NCBI GenBank assembly: GCA_001599615.1
Contig: BCHJ01000014.1
Location: 578,484 to 642,483 of the forward strand
DNA: 64,000 bases
Direction: 5' to 3'
Source: Thielaviopsis euricoi
Taxonomy: Eukaryota > Ascomycota > Sordariomycetes > Microascales > Ceratocystidaceae
The position numbers were made by a program, and so were the translations under genes. Under the pieces are notes generated by a model. It did no database searches and was not told the DNA's origin. It saw only the letters and a list, made by a program, of their open reading frames with translations. Of this stretch, positions 11,943-24,513 are shown piece by piece (position 1 is the first letter of the stretch; each line of letters opens with the position of its first letter).

Positions 11943-14934
11943 TATGATGTGTATGGGCTTGTGAGCGCTATATCACTGTACTGTGGTGGTTGCAGAATAG
12001 AATAGAATAGGCTAGGTTAGGCCCGGTATTAGACGCTGCGGTCGAGTTTTGATGTAAGACAAGCCGTAGCAATGATGTGGTTGCAGGGGAAAAGAGGGCG
12101 GCTGAGTGAGAGAAAACGCCCAACATAGACGAAAATAGAAACAGAAACGAAAGTGAAAGATGGAATCGGGCACGACAGAAAGAATCGCAGAATATGCAGC
12201 AAAGATATCAAACGAGGATGAAGATGGGCGCCTTTCTGATTTCTTTTATTTGATAATGGCGTGCATTTGTGATAAATTAAGCATGAAAAGAAAAAATTAA
12301 AACTGTGAGAAGAAAAAACAAATCGTGGTTGTGCAATTTTCAGTTTCAAGATTTTGTTTAGTGATTGCATTGTTCTCAAGCAACAATGGCAGGTGGTAAA
12401 TGCTAGGGTTATTAGGGCTGGAAGTTTCTCTAGATTGGCTACAGACATTTTTATTCTGTCAAGGGTCAGACTTAACCGCCAGGGTTACTTCAAGGGAAAA
12501 ACAGCAAGTTTCCAAGGGCCTTGTCATACTTTAAATTCTTTTAACTCTGGCATGGAAGGAAAGCGACAAAACGTGGATTTGAGCGTTGCCTTTGTTAATG
12601 TTTGATTTCGTTTTTAGATGGAATGTCGGATTTCACTTGGTTTACATGAAAAAAAAAAAGTGAGACACTCACTGTGTGAACAAGATAAAAGTTTATTTAT
12701 GATAAACATGGATTGCCATAGAGAGCTTTGAGATTTGCATTGACAACAAGCAGATTAAGCAAACATTCTTAATGTTTCTGTTTCTGCTATACAAAAACAC
12801 AGCAGCTAAAACGTGAATAGACTTCTGTGAGGTGAGTGGAAGACTACATTGGCGTTTTACATGGGGTTATTTTCTTTTCCCTGAAAAAAAAAAAAAAAAA
12901 AAAAAAAAGCGAGGCGCAGACAGACAGACAGACAGACAGCCAACGCACTGTTCTTCTCAGAGCCTGATTTTATCTCGTTTATGCACGCGGCTGGGTACTG
13001 CTGCAGGAAATCCAGGGCACAGCTTTCCATTTCTCAACTTTGGCCTTTGTTCTTTGTCCTTTGTGCAAAGAGTAATACAACGCGGCGCCGGAACCAAACT
13101 TTTATGATGTGAGGGATAAAAGAAAAAAAAGTGACTGCTCTATAAGTGACAGCCTCTCATGTTCCCTTTTTTGTGTGTGTCCTCATCTCAAGGCCACATG
13201 AGGTATCTGGATCAGACGGAACAAAGGCTGGAAGAAGAAGCAGAAGAAAATCAAAAGAAGAAGAGAAAGTGATTCTAGGGAGTAAACAAGCGGGCATAAC
13301 GCTGTAAGCAAAGGCATAAATTATTGGCGCAATGTCCGAGATAGAACTGTACCTCACTATTCCTTCTACTTGTCCAGGGATTTACCGGCTTCCCGACGGC
13401 TTCTTTTCACTTTTTGCTTTCAGCTAGCTTGAGTCTAGCTTTATCTACGTTTGATTTGCATGAAATTTTGAAATGGAGAATGGCCAATTTAATGTACTCA
13501 TAGCAAACGAGCACAAGTAATAAAGTAATGAAAACGCTTCCATAGCCAGCTCAATCCACAAAGAACGAGGATGTCCGGTATTGAAAACGGCCAATGCAGT
13601 GCAGTGGGAAGATATACATTCATCTGCATGTTAGTAGTACTACCGCCGCACTAGCAGTATACTGGCTATGGCACATTATCTCCTCTCCTTCGTTTGCCTG
13701 CTTAGCTTCTTCAACCCATGATGCCGGCGGCATGATCGGGAGTGGGACTGTGTGTACCGTATACAGCTGATACACACTAACATGCGGGATAATTAAGCTG
13801 GACGGGTAAGTAGAGGGTACTTCTTTATTTCTCTAAGCCGCTCCTCGCTACGAGACCACTGCAGAGACCTCTTTTTACTGGACTGGATTCGTTGTACTTG
13901 ATACTTTGGAGTGCCTTTTGTATGCTTGGATAGAGCTGCCATTGCGTACATTCGATCGGATCTTCATGTGTTGTAGCTGCTGTGATATGATGCACTTGCT
14001 ACTCCATTAACGACACCTGCGTGAAATACAGCAGTAGAGCCGTACGTACCGGTACGTAGGGTCTTGTACTATGGCTCACTCACCGCAAGTTATATCTCCT
14101 GTTCTGGGCAGCTTCCTATGTTCCTACGAGTGTAATGGAGGTTTACTTTTGGATTACGAAGCTTTCACGTGGTAACACCTCATATTGATCTTTTGCAAAG
14201 ACTTGTTTCTTTTCTTTTCTGCTGTTTGCTAACCGTGTCATCAGCCAGCATGTCATGTTGTGAACCAGAAAAGAAAATTCCCTATAAATGCTGGTATAGA
14301 CAAGGATTTCCAGGGCCAGCCGTACACGCTTCTTATGGTACTGATACAATACTTTGGAGACATCATGGGCCAGGGTGGTGTGTTGACATAACATAACGCA
14401 TGTATATGATTTCCAAAAGCATGAAATACAAGATGTAAAAGTAAACTAATGCCATTCGACGAGCCATTATACGAAGCAAGACATAGGTAAAATTAAGCAA
14501 AAGCAAGGAGAAGAGTGTAGACAGTAGGGAGGCTTGAGTCAAGTAAGGCGTATGTAGGTGTTCACAGAGTTGTATTGCCATACGTTGTAGGCAAATAAAT
14601 GCTGTTGGTCCCTTTTCTGTGCATCCCTAAGCGGATGGATGGATGGAAGTAGAATCAGGTTTGGCGATTTGCCCATTATACATGTAGATTGACAGCAGCT
14701 AGACTGTATTTACTACGTAATTGTTCACGAGATTCTCGATCTTGGGGGGGGTGCTTGTCAGTGATTTGATTTAAGTTTTCCCTGCTAGATAGTAAGTCAA
14801 AAAGTTTGTAAAAGCGAAGAAAAAAGGAATGAACAAGATTCAGGGTCGGTTGTGGTCCGTGTGTGAGGAAAGAAAAAAAAAAGAAAAAATCAAAGGGCTG
14901 GAAGATCGAAGCAGCGATTAAGGCTGGGCCGGCC

Positions 14935-14937
14935 GAG

Positions 14938-14980
<43 letters not shown>

Positions 14981-14982
14981 CA
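14935..14982. repeat. Hexanucleotide repeat (GAGCCA)8
   Basis: Eight perfect copies of GAGCCA stand in tandem, followed within a few bases by about five copies of a GTTGA-type pentamer up to about 15014. No coding frame that I trust crosses it. Confidence 0.9.
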
Positions 14983-15725
14983 GGGTTGAGTTGAGTTGAG
15001 TTGAGTTCAGTTGACTTTCTTTTTAGCGGATTTCGACCTATGAATATCACGTCACTAACAGTAAAAGAAAATGAAGTATAGTTTAGTATATGATGAGAAG
15101 AACAAAAAAAAGAAATTAATGATGACTCTGTGTTTGTCTTGTTTATACACGTAGAAGCAAAGGGAGATGCCGAAGCTAGGAAAGGAAGTTGGAAGAAAAT
15201 AAGAGGAAAAAGAAAAAAAGAAAAGAAAGATAGACGCAATGCAACCAGCAATAGGACAAACCCTGCTTAAGCGACCCGGACCCTGGTAAAAATCATCGAG
15301 AAAAGCAATGCTATGCCATGCTTGACTTGGCTTGAATTGTACTGGGTGAGCAAGTTGATGCTGCCATACATTTTTCTCATTTCGTAGGGTTCAGTTCGTT
15401 CTGCTTATTAGCCCTGCTTTATGATTTATGATTTCCGCTTTCAACACTACAGTGGTACCACCAGCGAGTGCAGTGCAGTATTTGCTCTATTATATGCCTA
15501 TGCTCAATAGTGGCGCTTCTTGCTTATTTGTGCTTTTTTACTGCGTTGCTTGCAGTAAAGTGAGGTGGCTGCTTCTTCCCGCCTATCTCTTTAATCAATA
15601 TAATGTTTTATTTTTTTCTGTTCCTACCACCCTTCGTCAATGCCCGCCCGCGTCCTTTCTTCGCCTCCCAATTCTGGTCTTGCTCTTGGATTTTCTTTCT
15701 TCTTTCTTCTTTCTTCTTTCTTTCT

Positions 15726-15727
<2 letters not shown>

Positions 15728-15773
<46 letters not shown>

Positions 15774-15780
15774 CCCTTTT

Positions 15781-15825
<45 letters not shown>

Positions 15826-15829
15826 CTCA

Positions 15830-15870
<41 letters not shown>
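15728..15870. repeat. Three consecutive long T tracts (about T46, T44, T39)
   Basis: T runs cover 15728-15773, 15782-15825 and 15832-15870, separated only by CCCTTTTG and CTCATC. They sit inside a longer pyrimidine-rich stretch. The exact lengths may be unreliable because homopolymers of this size are hard to sequence. Confidence 0.85.
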
Positions 15871-15903
15871 CTTTCCTTCTTCTCTTCCCTGCTGGCTTTC
15901 TCT

Positions 15904-15957
15904 TCTACCCTGCCCTGCCCTGCCCTGCTTTGCTTTGCTTTGCTCTGCTTTGCTTTG
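15904..15957. repeat. Pentanucleotide tract CCCTG / CTTTG
   Basis: About four copies of CCTGC-type units run directly into about six copies of TTTGC-type units, with one CTCTG variant. The two unit types differ by two C-to-T changes. Confidence 0.75.
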
Positions 15958-16909
15958 CGTCGCTCAAGCTTTTCTTTGCTCGCGATCTTTGCCTGTTCGC
16001 ACTGGGAGGAGGTGGAATGAAGAAAGAAAAAAAAAAGAAAGCTTCTTTTTAACTTTGTTTCGTTTATCCGTCTTGCCGTCCCGCCAATTGACACCCAGAC
16101 TTTAAGAGTAACATCGCCACTACAGCAAGTTCTTTTACTTTGCTTTGCTTGTTATTATCTACGCCGTATTTTTACACTCACACACTCACACGCCTTTACT
16201 TCATTCTGAGTTGAGCTCCCTTTTTAGGCCTCAACGTCCATTCTCTTAGCGTGTCTTATTTTCTGCAAATATCTTATTTCTATTGTTATTTTTTTTTATC
16301 TTTCTATCTTTTTGCTTCTGCACCCAGTCACTCGTTTTTACGTCGACATTTATTCAATAATTTTTTCTTTGGTTTTATTTTCTTACACTATTTGACGACA
16401 CTTCTTCGCCTTTTCAACGATAATTCATAATAACGACGACAACGATATTTCTAGATTCGACCGACCTTCCCCAATAACCGAACAACCAAAATCCCACCAA
16501 AAGAAATATCTTCAAAAACTACCGATACGAATTGACGACTACCAAGAAGGAAAAATATCTTGAACGAACTATAAACGACATATTTCTTGAGCGCCTCCCT
16601 TTTTTTTTTTTTTTTTTTTTTGTTTCTATGTTTCACGCCCACGCACCGATTTCTCTTACGCCATAATAAAGCGTGCTATGAAGTACGATTTCAAGACTGG
16701 GAATCCATGAAAAAGAGGAAAGAAACACAACTGCATCTAGAAAGAATAACTCTATACGCGCCTTGTACGCATTTACGAGCCAATTCTTGGCTCTGTCGTC
16801 GTTAGACCCCGCCGGCGGCCACTGCAGGTACTACTTCTTCTACCTACAATTCTGCGCCTTAATCACTAGGACGGTTAGTGGGATGCGCATATGCAGAGTC
16901 GGCGTCTAC

Positions 16910-16955
<46 letters not shown>

Positions 16956-17068
16956 CAAATCTGAGCTGCCTTTGCTTTTGCTCTTGTCTTAGCGGCTCTA
17001 TTCTATTGTTCTTGATTGTCACCACATTCAACTTATCTGACATCTGACCTCTTTATTGTTTGTCTCTT

Positions 17069-17076
17069 TATAAAGG
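17069..17076 (+). promoter_or_regulatory. TATA-like element upstream of the serine-rich protein gene
   Basis: TATAAAGG lies about 108 bases before the ATG at 17184. If used, it gives a short leader and places the T-rich block at 16914-16955 upstream of the start site. Confidence 0.4.
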
Positions 17077-17183
17077 CGCCGCTAGCTGCAGAGGACCCTC
17101 ACATTCCTTTGCCAGCAACGCTAAGCTAGACAGGCTGCCTTTGTTCCTTATTGATTCAGACAACCTTAATTCACCACTGAAAA

Positions 17184-20100
17184 ATGCCACCGGCCTCTTA
17201 TCCGCCGCGGACGCCGCCTCAGGCTACGCAGCGTGATATCACTTCGGCAGACTCATCATATATCAACAACAGTGGCATTCGAATTGTGCCTTATTCCCCA
17301 CCAAGACCACTAGACGACACCCCCAGCCACCGCTCATCTGTATGCTCGAATATTAACGACGACGACGACGACAATGATCACGACGATGTCGATGTCGATG
17401 ATGGCGATGCCGACTATAGCGCCAATATAGTGATTGAGGGCGAGACACAGCTCGAAGACTCGGAGGAAGACACTACCCAGCACTACGACGACACTGTAAA
17501 TTTGCATCCAGGCGGCCAGTTTCGCATGAACCACGCCAACCATAGCATTGTTAATGGCAGTGGCGACGAGCATGAAGTCGATCATTCATTTGCCTTTTCC
17601 GACGACATGGATGCACCTTTGGCGCATGAAAACGAAATCGCAAAGAATTCTTCTTTTCGTCTGAACAATGCCAACGACCAAACAGCGATGCTAGCCGACG
17701 AAACATTGCCGTCTGAATTGCACCATGACATGTCTTCTTTTGGCGGTCCACAGGGCTCAGTTCAAGTTTCAGGGTCGACAATCACAGCTTCTGCCTCTAC
17801 ACCCGCCCCTGCTATTGCCACTGATGTGAACAGAAACAGAGGCTCGTATGCCTGGGATGACAGTGTTTCTAGTCCCAACTTGGCACTGGCCCATGGCGAT
17901 CCTCCTGGTTCATCGTCGTCTCTATCATCATTCGGATCATCGACTATCGAGCATTCGGGCCCCGAAAGAGTGCACACACCAACCCCGAACGCTGCTCTGA
18001 CTCTGGCTCTAGCTCAGGATCATGATCAGAGTCAGGCTCAGGCGGAGCTTTCTGTTCTAGACGGAGTTAAAACACCAACACAGTCTCACATCCAATCATC
18101 ATCGTACTTTCCGGCGGTCTATCAGACCCCCAAACAGCAGCCATTGCCTAAGAAGCAGCAATCACCCCAGGCCAAGAAGCAGCTTTCGCCTCAGGCCAAG
18201 AAGCAACTATCACCACAGACCAAGGCGACCAAGGAACCAGCACCAGCACCAGTACCAGAATCGACTTACCAGACCCCCAAGACGCGGCCGCGCCAAAACA
18301 GTAACCTTCTTCCAGGTAATGGTCGCAAGCGCCGTAATCTGCTCAAGATCTCGTCAGACGGCAAGACATTTTCCTTGGCCCCGTTGTCGCCTTCAACTGC
18401 GGCTTCAGAATATGCCCCGGCTCCCTTGTACACTCCCTCGAAATTACAACAAAATGCTACCCCGTCATCATCAAACTCAAACGCTCGCCTACCCTTCTCG
18501 TCGATTTCTCCGCGACCCCTGCCGCCAGCTCCTAGCCCTAGCAATGCCACAACACAAAATGCCGCCACTATTTCTGATGTTAGCGGCGCTGTTACAGCGG
18601 CTGCTTCAGCTTCAGCCGCTGCCCCCAGAGAGTCCCAACCCACTGTTTCTGAGCCCACGTTTGTGACTGCGCCAGAGCCCACCACTGTGATTACAGAGTC
18701 TCCAAGTGTCACGCCCGCTGTTTCGCTTGATGAGTCCCCCAAAGCCACTGTACCCCCAGCACCGGCAACGGCCCCAATCTCGCTTTCTGGCTCAAATTCT
18801 ACTTCAGGCCCAGGTTCAGGCCCTGGCACTAGCACTACAGGCTCTCGCCCCATCACTATTCCCAGCTCTGGATCTGTTTCTTCCATCACTCTCACCACAC
18901 CCTCTATTCGCACTATTTCTGCCACGGCCAACTCAATCTTCAACTCTACGCTATCCTCATCGCCGCCCAGCACTATCCGTCCTGTCTTTGATAGCTCGCG
19001 CCTGAGCTCTGGTGCCTATTCGTCAACTACTGCTACGACGCGCAGTGCTTCTTCCTTCCGCCACCGTCTCTCGTCTGATACGTTTGTCGACCCGCGCTCA
19101 TCGGCTGTCACGTCCGCTACCACCGAATCGTATTTGTTGTCACCGCAGCAGGCCGAGTCGTACTACGGTTCAACAAAGATCCCCAATCGCTACAGCAGCA
19201 GCTTTCTCGACGTTTTCAAGGGCAAGGACCCTATTCTCGAGACTGATCCTGAGCCGGAGCTGGATTTCACTTCGTCGCTCTCAACTTCGCTTCCCACTGA
19301 GTCCTGGGCTAGCCGCATGGTCGGTGGTTTGCGCCAGGTACCCATTACTACCGAAGACTACAAGGCCCCGATTGAGGATTCCAAGGTTTCGCGCCACAGT
19401 AATATTTCACCCATTACCATTGCGCGCTACTCGCCTGATTCGCATCTCACTTTGCGCTCGGCTACTCTTCACCCAAGTCCTACCTTTGATCGCTGCGCGA
19501 CCACTCTCGACGACGACAAGAATACCATTCGCAATCGCTCGTCAATTTCATCGCAGAATAAGCTGAGCCTTCATCTGCCTCTGAACCACGACAACAGCGA
19601 TCTTGATCTGCACGACGAAAGTCGCGATAAGCTTGAAGAGAACGAGCTTGTGCTTCCCAACCTTAACGTCAAGCCATCCTTTCAGTCTGAGACCACCCTT
19701 TCGGAAACCAGCAACTATAAGGTTTACGCACGGTCCATCTCGCCAGTCGTTCCCGAAGACGAAGACGACGACCACCACCATATTGCGCACGACGATTCGG
19801 CCAGCATTGCGCCGTCGCTAGACTCCAACACCAACGTTCAGATCCTCGGTCTTTCGTCGCCTGTTGCCTCGATCTCGCACTCGGCTCTAGACGACCGTGA
19901 CGCTGTCCACGGAGCAAGCTTTGTCACATTTAGCGAAGAGGACGACGAGGAAGAAGCCAACTTTGTGGTGCACAACGTTTCGGACGTGCCTTCTGCGTCT
20001 CCCGACACATCCCTTGTGCAATCATTGCCTGAAAACCACCCTCAGTCGCTACCAGTTCCTGCACGCCTTCAATCTGAGTTTTCGCAGGAGAGTCTCAGAG

Positions 20101-21821
20101 TTGCTCCCTTGCGTCCGCTTTCCAAGGTCTTTGCTACCGACTCACGCCCTCTTTCCTCGGCGTCGTCTGATTCCAACGTAACGCTTCGTCTAGCTCCTTC
20201 GCAAGGCTCTCTGGACAGCGCCTTTAGCTTTGACAACGTTGAATCGTTGGTTGCCACCCCTGCCGCTCTCTATCTGCACCGCGCTTCGGTTCTCGACCTT
20301 CCCGCTGCCGCTTACAACACTAATACTGCTTCTGCCTACAACACTGCCTCTGCGGACAACTCGTTTACTGATAGTGGTTCGCCAATGTCTAATTCTTTTA
20401 ATAACTCTTGGGACGGCTATGCCGGCTCCTCTAGTGCTGGTCCTATTGCGCCTATGCAGGCCTACCCGCATAAATGGAGCGATCAGCTTTCCACCGTCAT
20501 GTCAGAAAGTGAGCCGGCGAGCTCTGCACCCCATTCGCGGTCTAACTCGCTCGGCTCGTTTGGCAACTCGAACAATGGCGGGAGCCGTCGCAACACGGGC
20601 TATGCCAGCAGCAGCCACTCGCGCCACCTGCCTAGCATTTCATCATCGATTGCAGGCAACCCTGACAGCAGCAACACGCGCACCAGCAGTGGTTCATGGT
20701 CTCATACGCGCAGCAACAGTGCGTCGGTCGATCGTCCCCAGGGCGCATACCATCGCTCGGTAGGGTCGACGGTGATTCAGCACGTGGACGAGCACGGTGA
20801 TGGTCTCGGAGAGCTTAACACGCTGCACTCACGACCGTCGCGCTCGCGTCTAGGAAGCATGTTCACCGTATCGGACCGTAATCTGCATTCGTCGTCTAGC
20901 TCCCGGGCAAACAGCATGACGGTTGCGTCGCTGCCGACTTGGGCCAAGTAAGTTTTTCTCTCTCTCTTTTTTTCCTTTTTCTGATATCATCATGTTGTTA
21001 TTTTTTACACCAGCACCTTCAGACCATATACTAATACTTTCGTGTTAAACACAGACTCTACTACGGCCGCGGTGAGCGCCACTTCCTGCCTTCGACGTCA
21101 GAGGACAATGAAACCCCCGAGAACCGCCCACACCACGGCCACACGCGCTCCTACAGCGCCGACTTCTTTGGCCGCCTCAAGCGTCCGCTGACAGGCACTC
21201 AGCGGCCGGTATCCATGGACGGAAATTCAGTCGCCAATGGCGCCGAAAACCACCACCACCAGCCGGGCCATGTGCGCAACTTTAGCATCCGCGCGCAGAT
21301 CCGCAAGCAGACGTCGAGTATCTGGTCGCCACATCTGCGCCAGGACCGCAACGCCATCATGTCTCGGTACAGCAGCGTGTGGGATCCGCCGTCTGTGGTG
21401 TGGTCGAGCGGGTCGAGTATTCTGAACCGTCGGAACGTGCAAGTCGTCAGTTTTGTGCTGGGCTTTATCTTCCCTTTTGGTACGTCCTCCCCTTTTGATA
21501 CCGTCCAACCATCAAAAAACAAAAGCTAACAAGAGATGAAATAACACAGCCTGGATGATTGCCGCCTTCCTGCCCCTGCCCACACTCACCTTCCAGTCCA
21601 AGATGATGGAAGAAGGCCGCAGCAGCAACGAAAACCTGTCTGGCTCTGAAGCCGATGCCGGCCCTGAAGTTCTGCCTGCGCCGCCGCGCACCGCCGAGGC
21701 CTACGAACTACGCATGCTGGAAGCTGCGCGCTGGTGGCGACGGCTGAATCGGTACATGTCCTTTGTTGGTCTCTTGGTGATTGGCGCAGTGGTGGCGCTG
21801 ATTGTTGTCGGTGTACAGTAA
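17184..21821 (+). CDS. Large serine-rich protein with two C-terminal membrane segments
   Basis: Three exons (17184-20947, 21055-21479, 21550-21821) give 1486 residues. Residues 1 to about 1390 are low in complexity and rich in Ser, Thr, Pro, Ala, Asp and Asn. Visible details are an acidic Asp-rich block near residues 56-76, repeats of the unit KKQxSPQA near 315-345, a basic patch (GRKRRNLLKIS) near 380, and many S/T-P sites. A conserved-looking end begins around FGRLKRP and SRYSSVWDPP. It continues with a hydrophobic span VVSFVLGFIFPFAWMIAAFLPLP, a 60-residue loop, WWRRLNRYM, and a second span near the last 20 residues. I recall a conserved C-terminus of this kind in fungal serine-rich proteins. 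The layout (huge glyco-prone or disordered N-part, span, short loop, span, end) resembles the yeast bud-site landmarks Bud8/Bud9, but that link is inference. No enzymatic domain is visible. Confidence 0.75.
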
Positions 21822-22555
21822 GCTAGTTCAGGGTGTTTTTTGTTTTATTATTATTCTTCTTCTTCTTTGTTTCATGTCTTTACTTTTTTGTTTTCCGGTT
21901 TGGCGGGCGTTTTCTTCTCTTCTTATTCTTCTTTTCTGCTCCAATTTTTGATATATCTTTTATTATCATTTTCTCTTTGCCTTTTTGTCTCTCTATCTTT
22001 TTTCATTTGTCTTCTTGGGAATACTTTGTCTCGAGATCCTCGTCTTCCTATGCTCTCGTTTTTATCTTTTTCTTCTTCTGCTTTGCCTAGTCTTGGTCTG
22101 TTTGCCCTCTCGCCTCACACCGTCCCCGTCCCGTTTGGCGACTTGTACGACTATTTGTTTCTTTGTCTTGTTTTCCATTCCATTCTTACTCTTATCAATA
22201 CACCATCATCCATAATATAACTTGCTTGATACCATCTACCTGTCTTGTTTTTTTTTTTTTTTTCTCATGGTCATGCCCAGTCCGCTGCTTGTTTAAGTTT
22301 ACTTGGGTGATATCCCGTTAAACCTTGATTTGATAATCTCTTATAGTTTCCCCTGCCGCTAATTACGTTCATCCTCCATGAGTTGACAAAATTAAACTTA
22401 CTATTTATGTGATATAACTTTAAATCATTTAATTTTTTTGCGCAGCACTTGCGTGACACTTGTAGATCGACCGGTAGATGTCCATTTGTAGCTAGATCAT
22501 TATAACATGATATCCATACTGTAGCGTCATCTTTGCAAAACCCTTATCCAATACT
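21822..22555. other. Convergent 3' region, serine-rich gene and ALE1
   Basis: A T- and pyrimidine-rich stretch to about 22260 is followed by AT-rich sequence. It contains the 3' ends of the two convergent genes. I see no further gene. Confidence 0.55.
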
Positions 22556-24513
22556 CTACTCCTTCTTTTGCGTAGCTCTGCGCTTAACCTCAATATCGGC
22601 CTTGATTTCCTCCACCATTTCAGTGACGTCTCTCTCCAGATCAGGTGAGACACCGAGCATATGGTGGGCAGAAGCCAGGCTGTCAGTGCTAGCCGATCTA
22701 GAAATAGCCGGGCGCTGAGCCGAGAAGCGACCCTTAGCCTGGCGAAGCTCAATGTTCTTGCGCAGGAAGCTCTTGGCAGGCGATGCAAAAAACACAACAG
22801 CCAGACCAACACCAATGATGGCAAAGTAGTACAGACGGCTCCAAACCTCCAAAGATCCCTGAAAAGACAGAACCAGGAAGGGAACGACGACAAAGGAGAA
22901 TATAAGCTGGGTAACGATGGGGCAGATGGCATCGTAAATCTTCTTGTTGGGAGTCGGCTCGCCGGTCTGAGGGTCAAGGAAGAAGGGACGGATGTAGCGG
23001 CGGAAGTCTATAGATATGTTAGCGTTTCCTCGTTTTCATGTGTGTAACGTTTAAACAAGGATCAAACTTACTCTTAGCAACAGTCTGAATGAAGCTGGCC
23101 AGAATGAAGCTCATGTAGTAGCCAGGATGAAAGCCGTGCCAGAAGGCGCTGGTGCCAAAAGTCATCAGACTAGCACGGAATCCGGGCTTCTTGCCACGGG
23201 GAGTGACACGGAGGTAGATATAGTTGCGCAGCCACTTGCTGGTGTTCATGTTCCAACCACCGAGGTAGGCACGAGGGTTCTGGGCAGTTTCGACAGCAAT
23301 GGGGTCGATGTTCTGGAGTCTGTCCCAAGAGATTTTGCCAGTGGCGGGGTCAACACCATTGTAACCAAGACCAGCCAGAATGCAAGCGCCCTCGGTCAAG
23401 GTCCAAACACCATAGTACTTGGTACGGGCGGTGAGGCCAACAAGGTACATAGTCAAGATACGCTTGAAGAATCCGTACTCTAGGAAAGAGTCCTCAAGCA
23501 TAACAGTAGGGTAGTACATGCCGCCCAGGACAACAAAGATACCGATCCACAGAAGGCCAACAACAGCCTTGGCCATGGCAGGACCACCGCTGCGAGGAAT
23601 CTTTCTCTTTTTGCGGACAGGAGGGCGCTTAGCAGGTTCAACGGTGCTAGGGACGTCGAACATGGTGGTGTCGATCCACTGGCGGTACTCGGAGTAGTCG
23701 AAGGCAGGGCCAGCAAACAGCGACGGGAAGAAGAGAATGTAGCCGGCATAGTCGAACAGAGAGGGAAGTTCCTTGAGCATGTGGTCACGCTGGAAATCAG
23801 AAAGCTGATCATCGGGCAGAAGACCATCAGCAACGTTCCAGCAGAAGGCGTTCAGCTTCATGACCAGAACCATCTGTGCGCCAGTAACGTCAACCACAGA
23901 AGGCTCGTTTGCGACGAGACGGAGGATGTGGCTATAAGAGAGATGGCCCATGAGAAAAACGAAGCCAACCCAAGGCATCAAAGGGCTTCCGCGCAGGAAA
24001 TAGGCGATCATATAGGCTCCGATCGAGCTGAAGGCCAGTGTCTGAACGCCATCCCAAAGATCAAAGAGGCCGACAAGGTAGAAGACGGAAGTTCTGAGAG
24101 GAAGCAGATTAGTGGTTGAAAATCACAAATGAAGCGTCCCGAAACAGAGCTTACGCGATGATGAAAGCATTTTTCCAGGAGGGCTTGCTATCAGGGATTC
24201 TCTTCAGGATACCACACATAGGGTATGAGAGAAGGAAGGAAAAAATGAGCTTCACTAAAGGCACGAAAAAAGTCAGAATGAGCAGCTAATTGAGATTTGG
24301 GGGAAAAAGAGACAATGGACTCACATTCATCGGAAGAAGCACCGATTGACGGCGCAATTTGCCGAAACGCTGTTCTGTGTTAGCGAGGTTTGCATCCCAA
24401 AAGAGGTTGTTTATTCCGGGACAGAACGAAGAACGGAAGCTAGAAGAAATAAAAAAAACCCAGCAAACAGAGTAGATAGAAGAAGACTTACGCTTGTCGA
24501 CAAATTCCAGCAT
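22556..24513 (-). CDS. ALE1: MBOAT lysophospholipid acyltransferase (ALE1/SLC4/LPT1 type)
   Basis: The enzyme re-acylates lysophospholipids with acyl-CoA in the ER membrane (Lands cycle). Five exons on the minus strand (24492-24513, 24325-24369, 24155-24254, 23072-24093, 22556-23007) give 546 residues. The MBOAT active-site parts are visible in exon 4: WNMNTSKWLRNYIYLR with the family asparagine, and SAFWHGFHPGYY with the catalytic histidine. The N-terminus reads MLEFVDKPFRQIAPSIG and then DELKLIFSFLLSYP, matching the usual start of the family. Hydrophobic segments are spread along the length, and the tail after the last span is polar. The two short first exons (22 and 45 nt) were set by splice signals plus this similarity. 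Confidence 0.93.

Larger units (their letters stand above)
11943..17183. other. 5.2-kb region with no recognisable gene
   Basis: No open frame here resembles a protein family, and I find no tRNA- or rRNA-like structure. The segment holds an A24-type run near 12885-12908, a hexamer repeat, pentamer repeats, and long T tracts at 15728-15870, 16602-16621 and 16914-16955. The part from about 15.6 kb on is strongly pyrimidine-rich on the plus strand. It lies upstream of both RCE1 and the serine-rich protein gene and may include promoters or untranslated transcripts, but nothing in the sequence proves this. Confidence 0.55.

Noticed and set aside
14676..15251. 191-codon open frame on the minus strand with Gly-Ser repeats
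   Set aside because: It is built from the GAGCCA repeat and pyrimidine/purine runs; the composition is Phe/Ser-biased and there is no family resemblance or splice structure.
15428..16105. Overlapping open frames of 126-225 codons on both strands
   Set aside because: They exist because T46/T44/T39 encode poly-Phe or poly-Lys and cannot contain stops.
18266..18973. 235-codon minus-strand frame opposite the serine-rich protein
   Set aside because: Repetitive Val/Glu/Gly/Ala antisense of Ser/Thr/Pro codons; no independent evidence.
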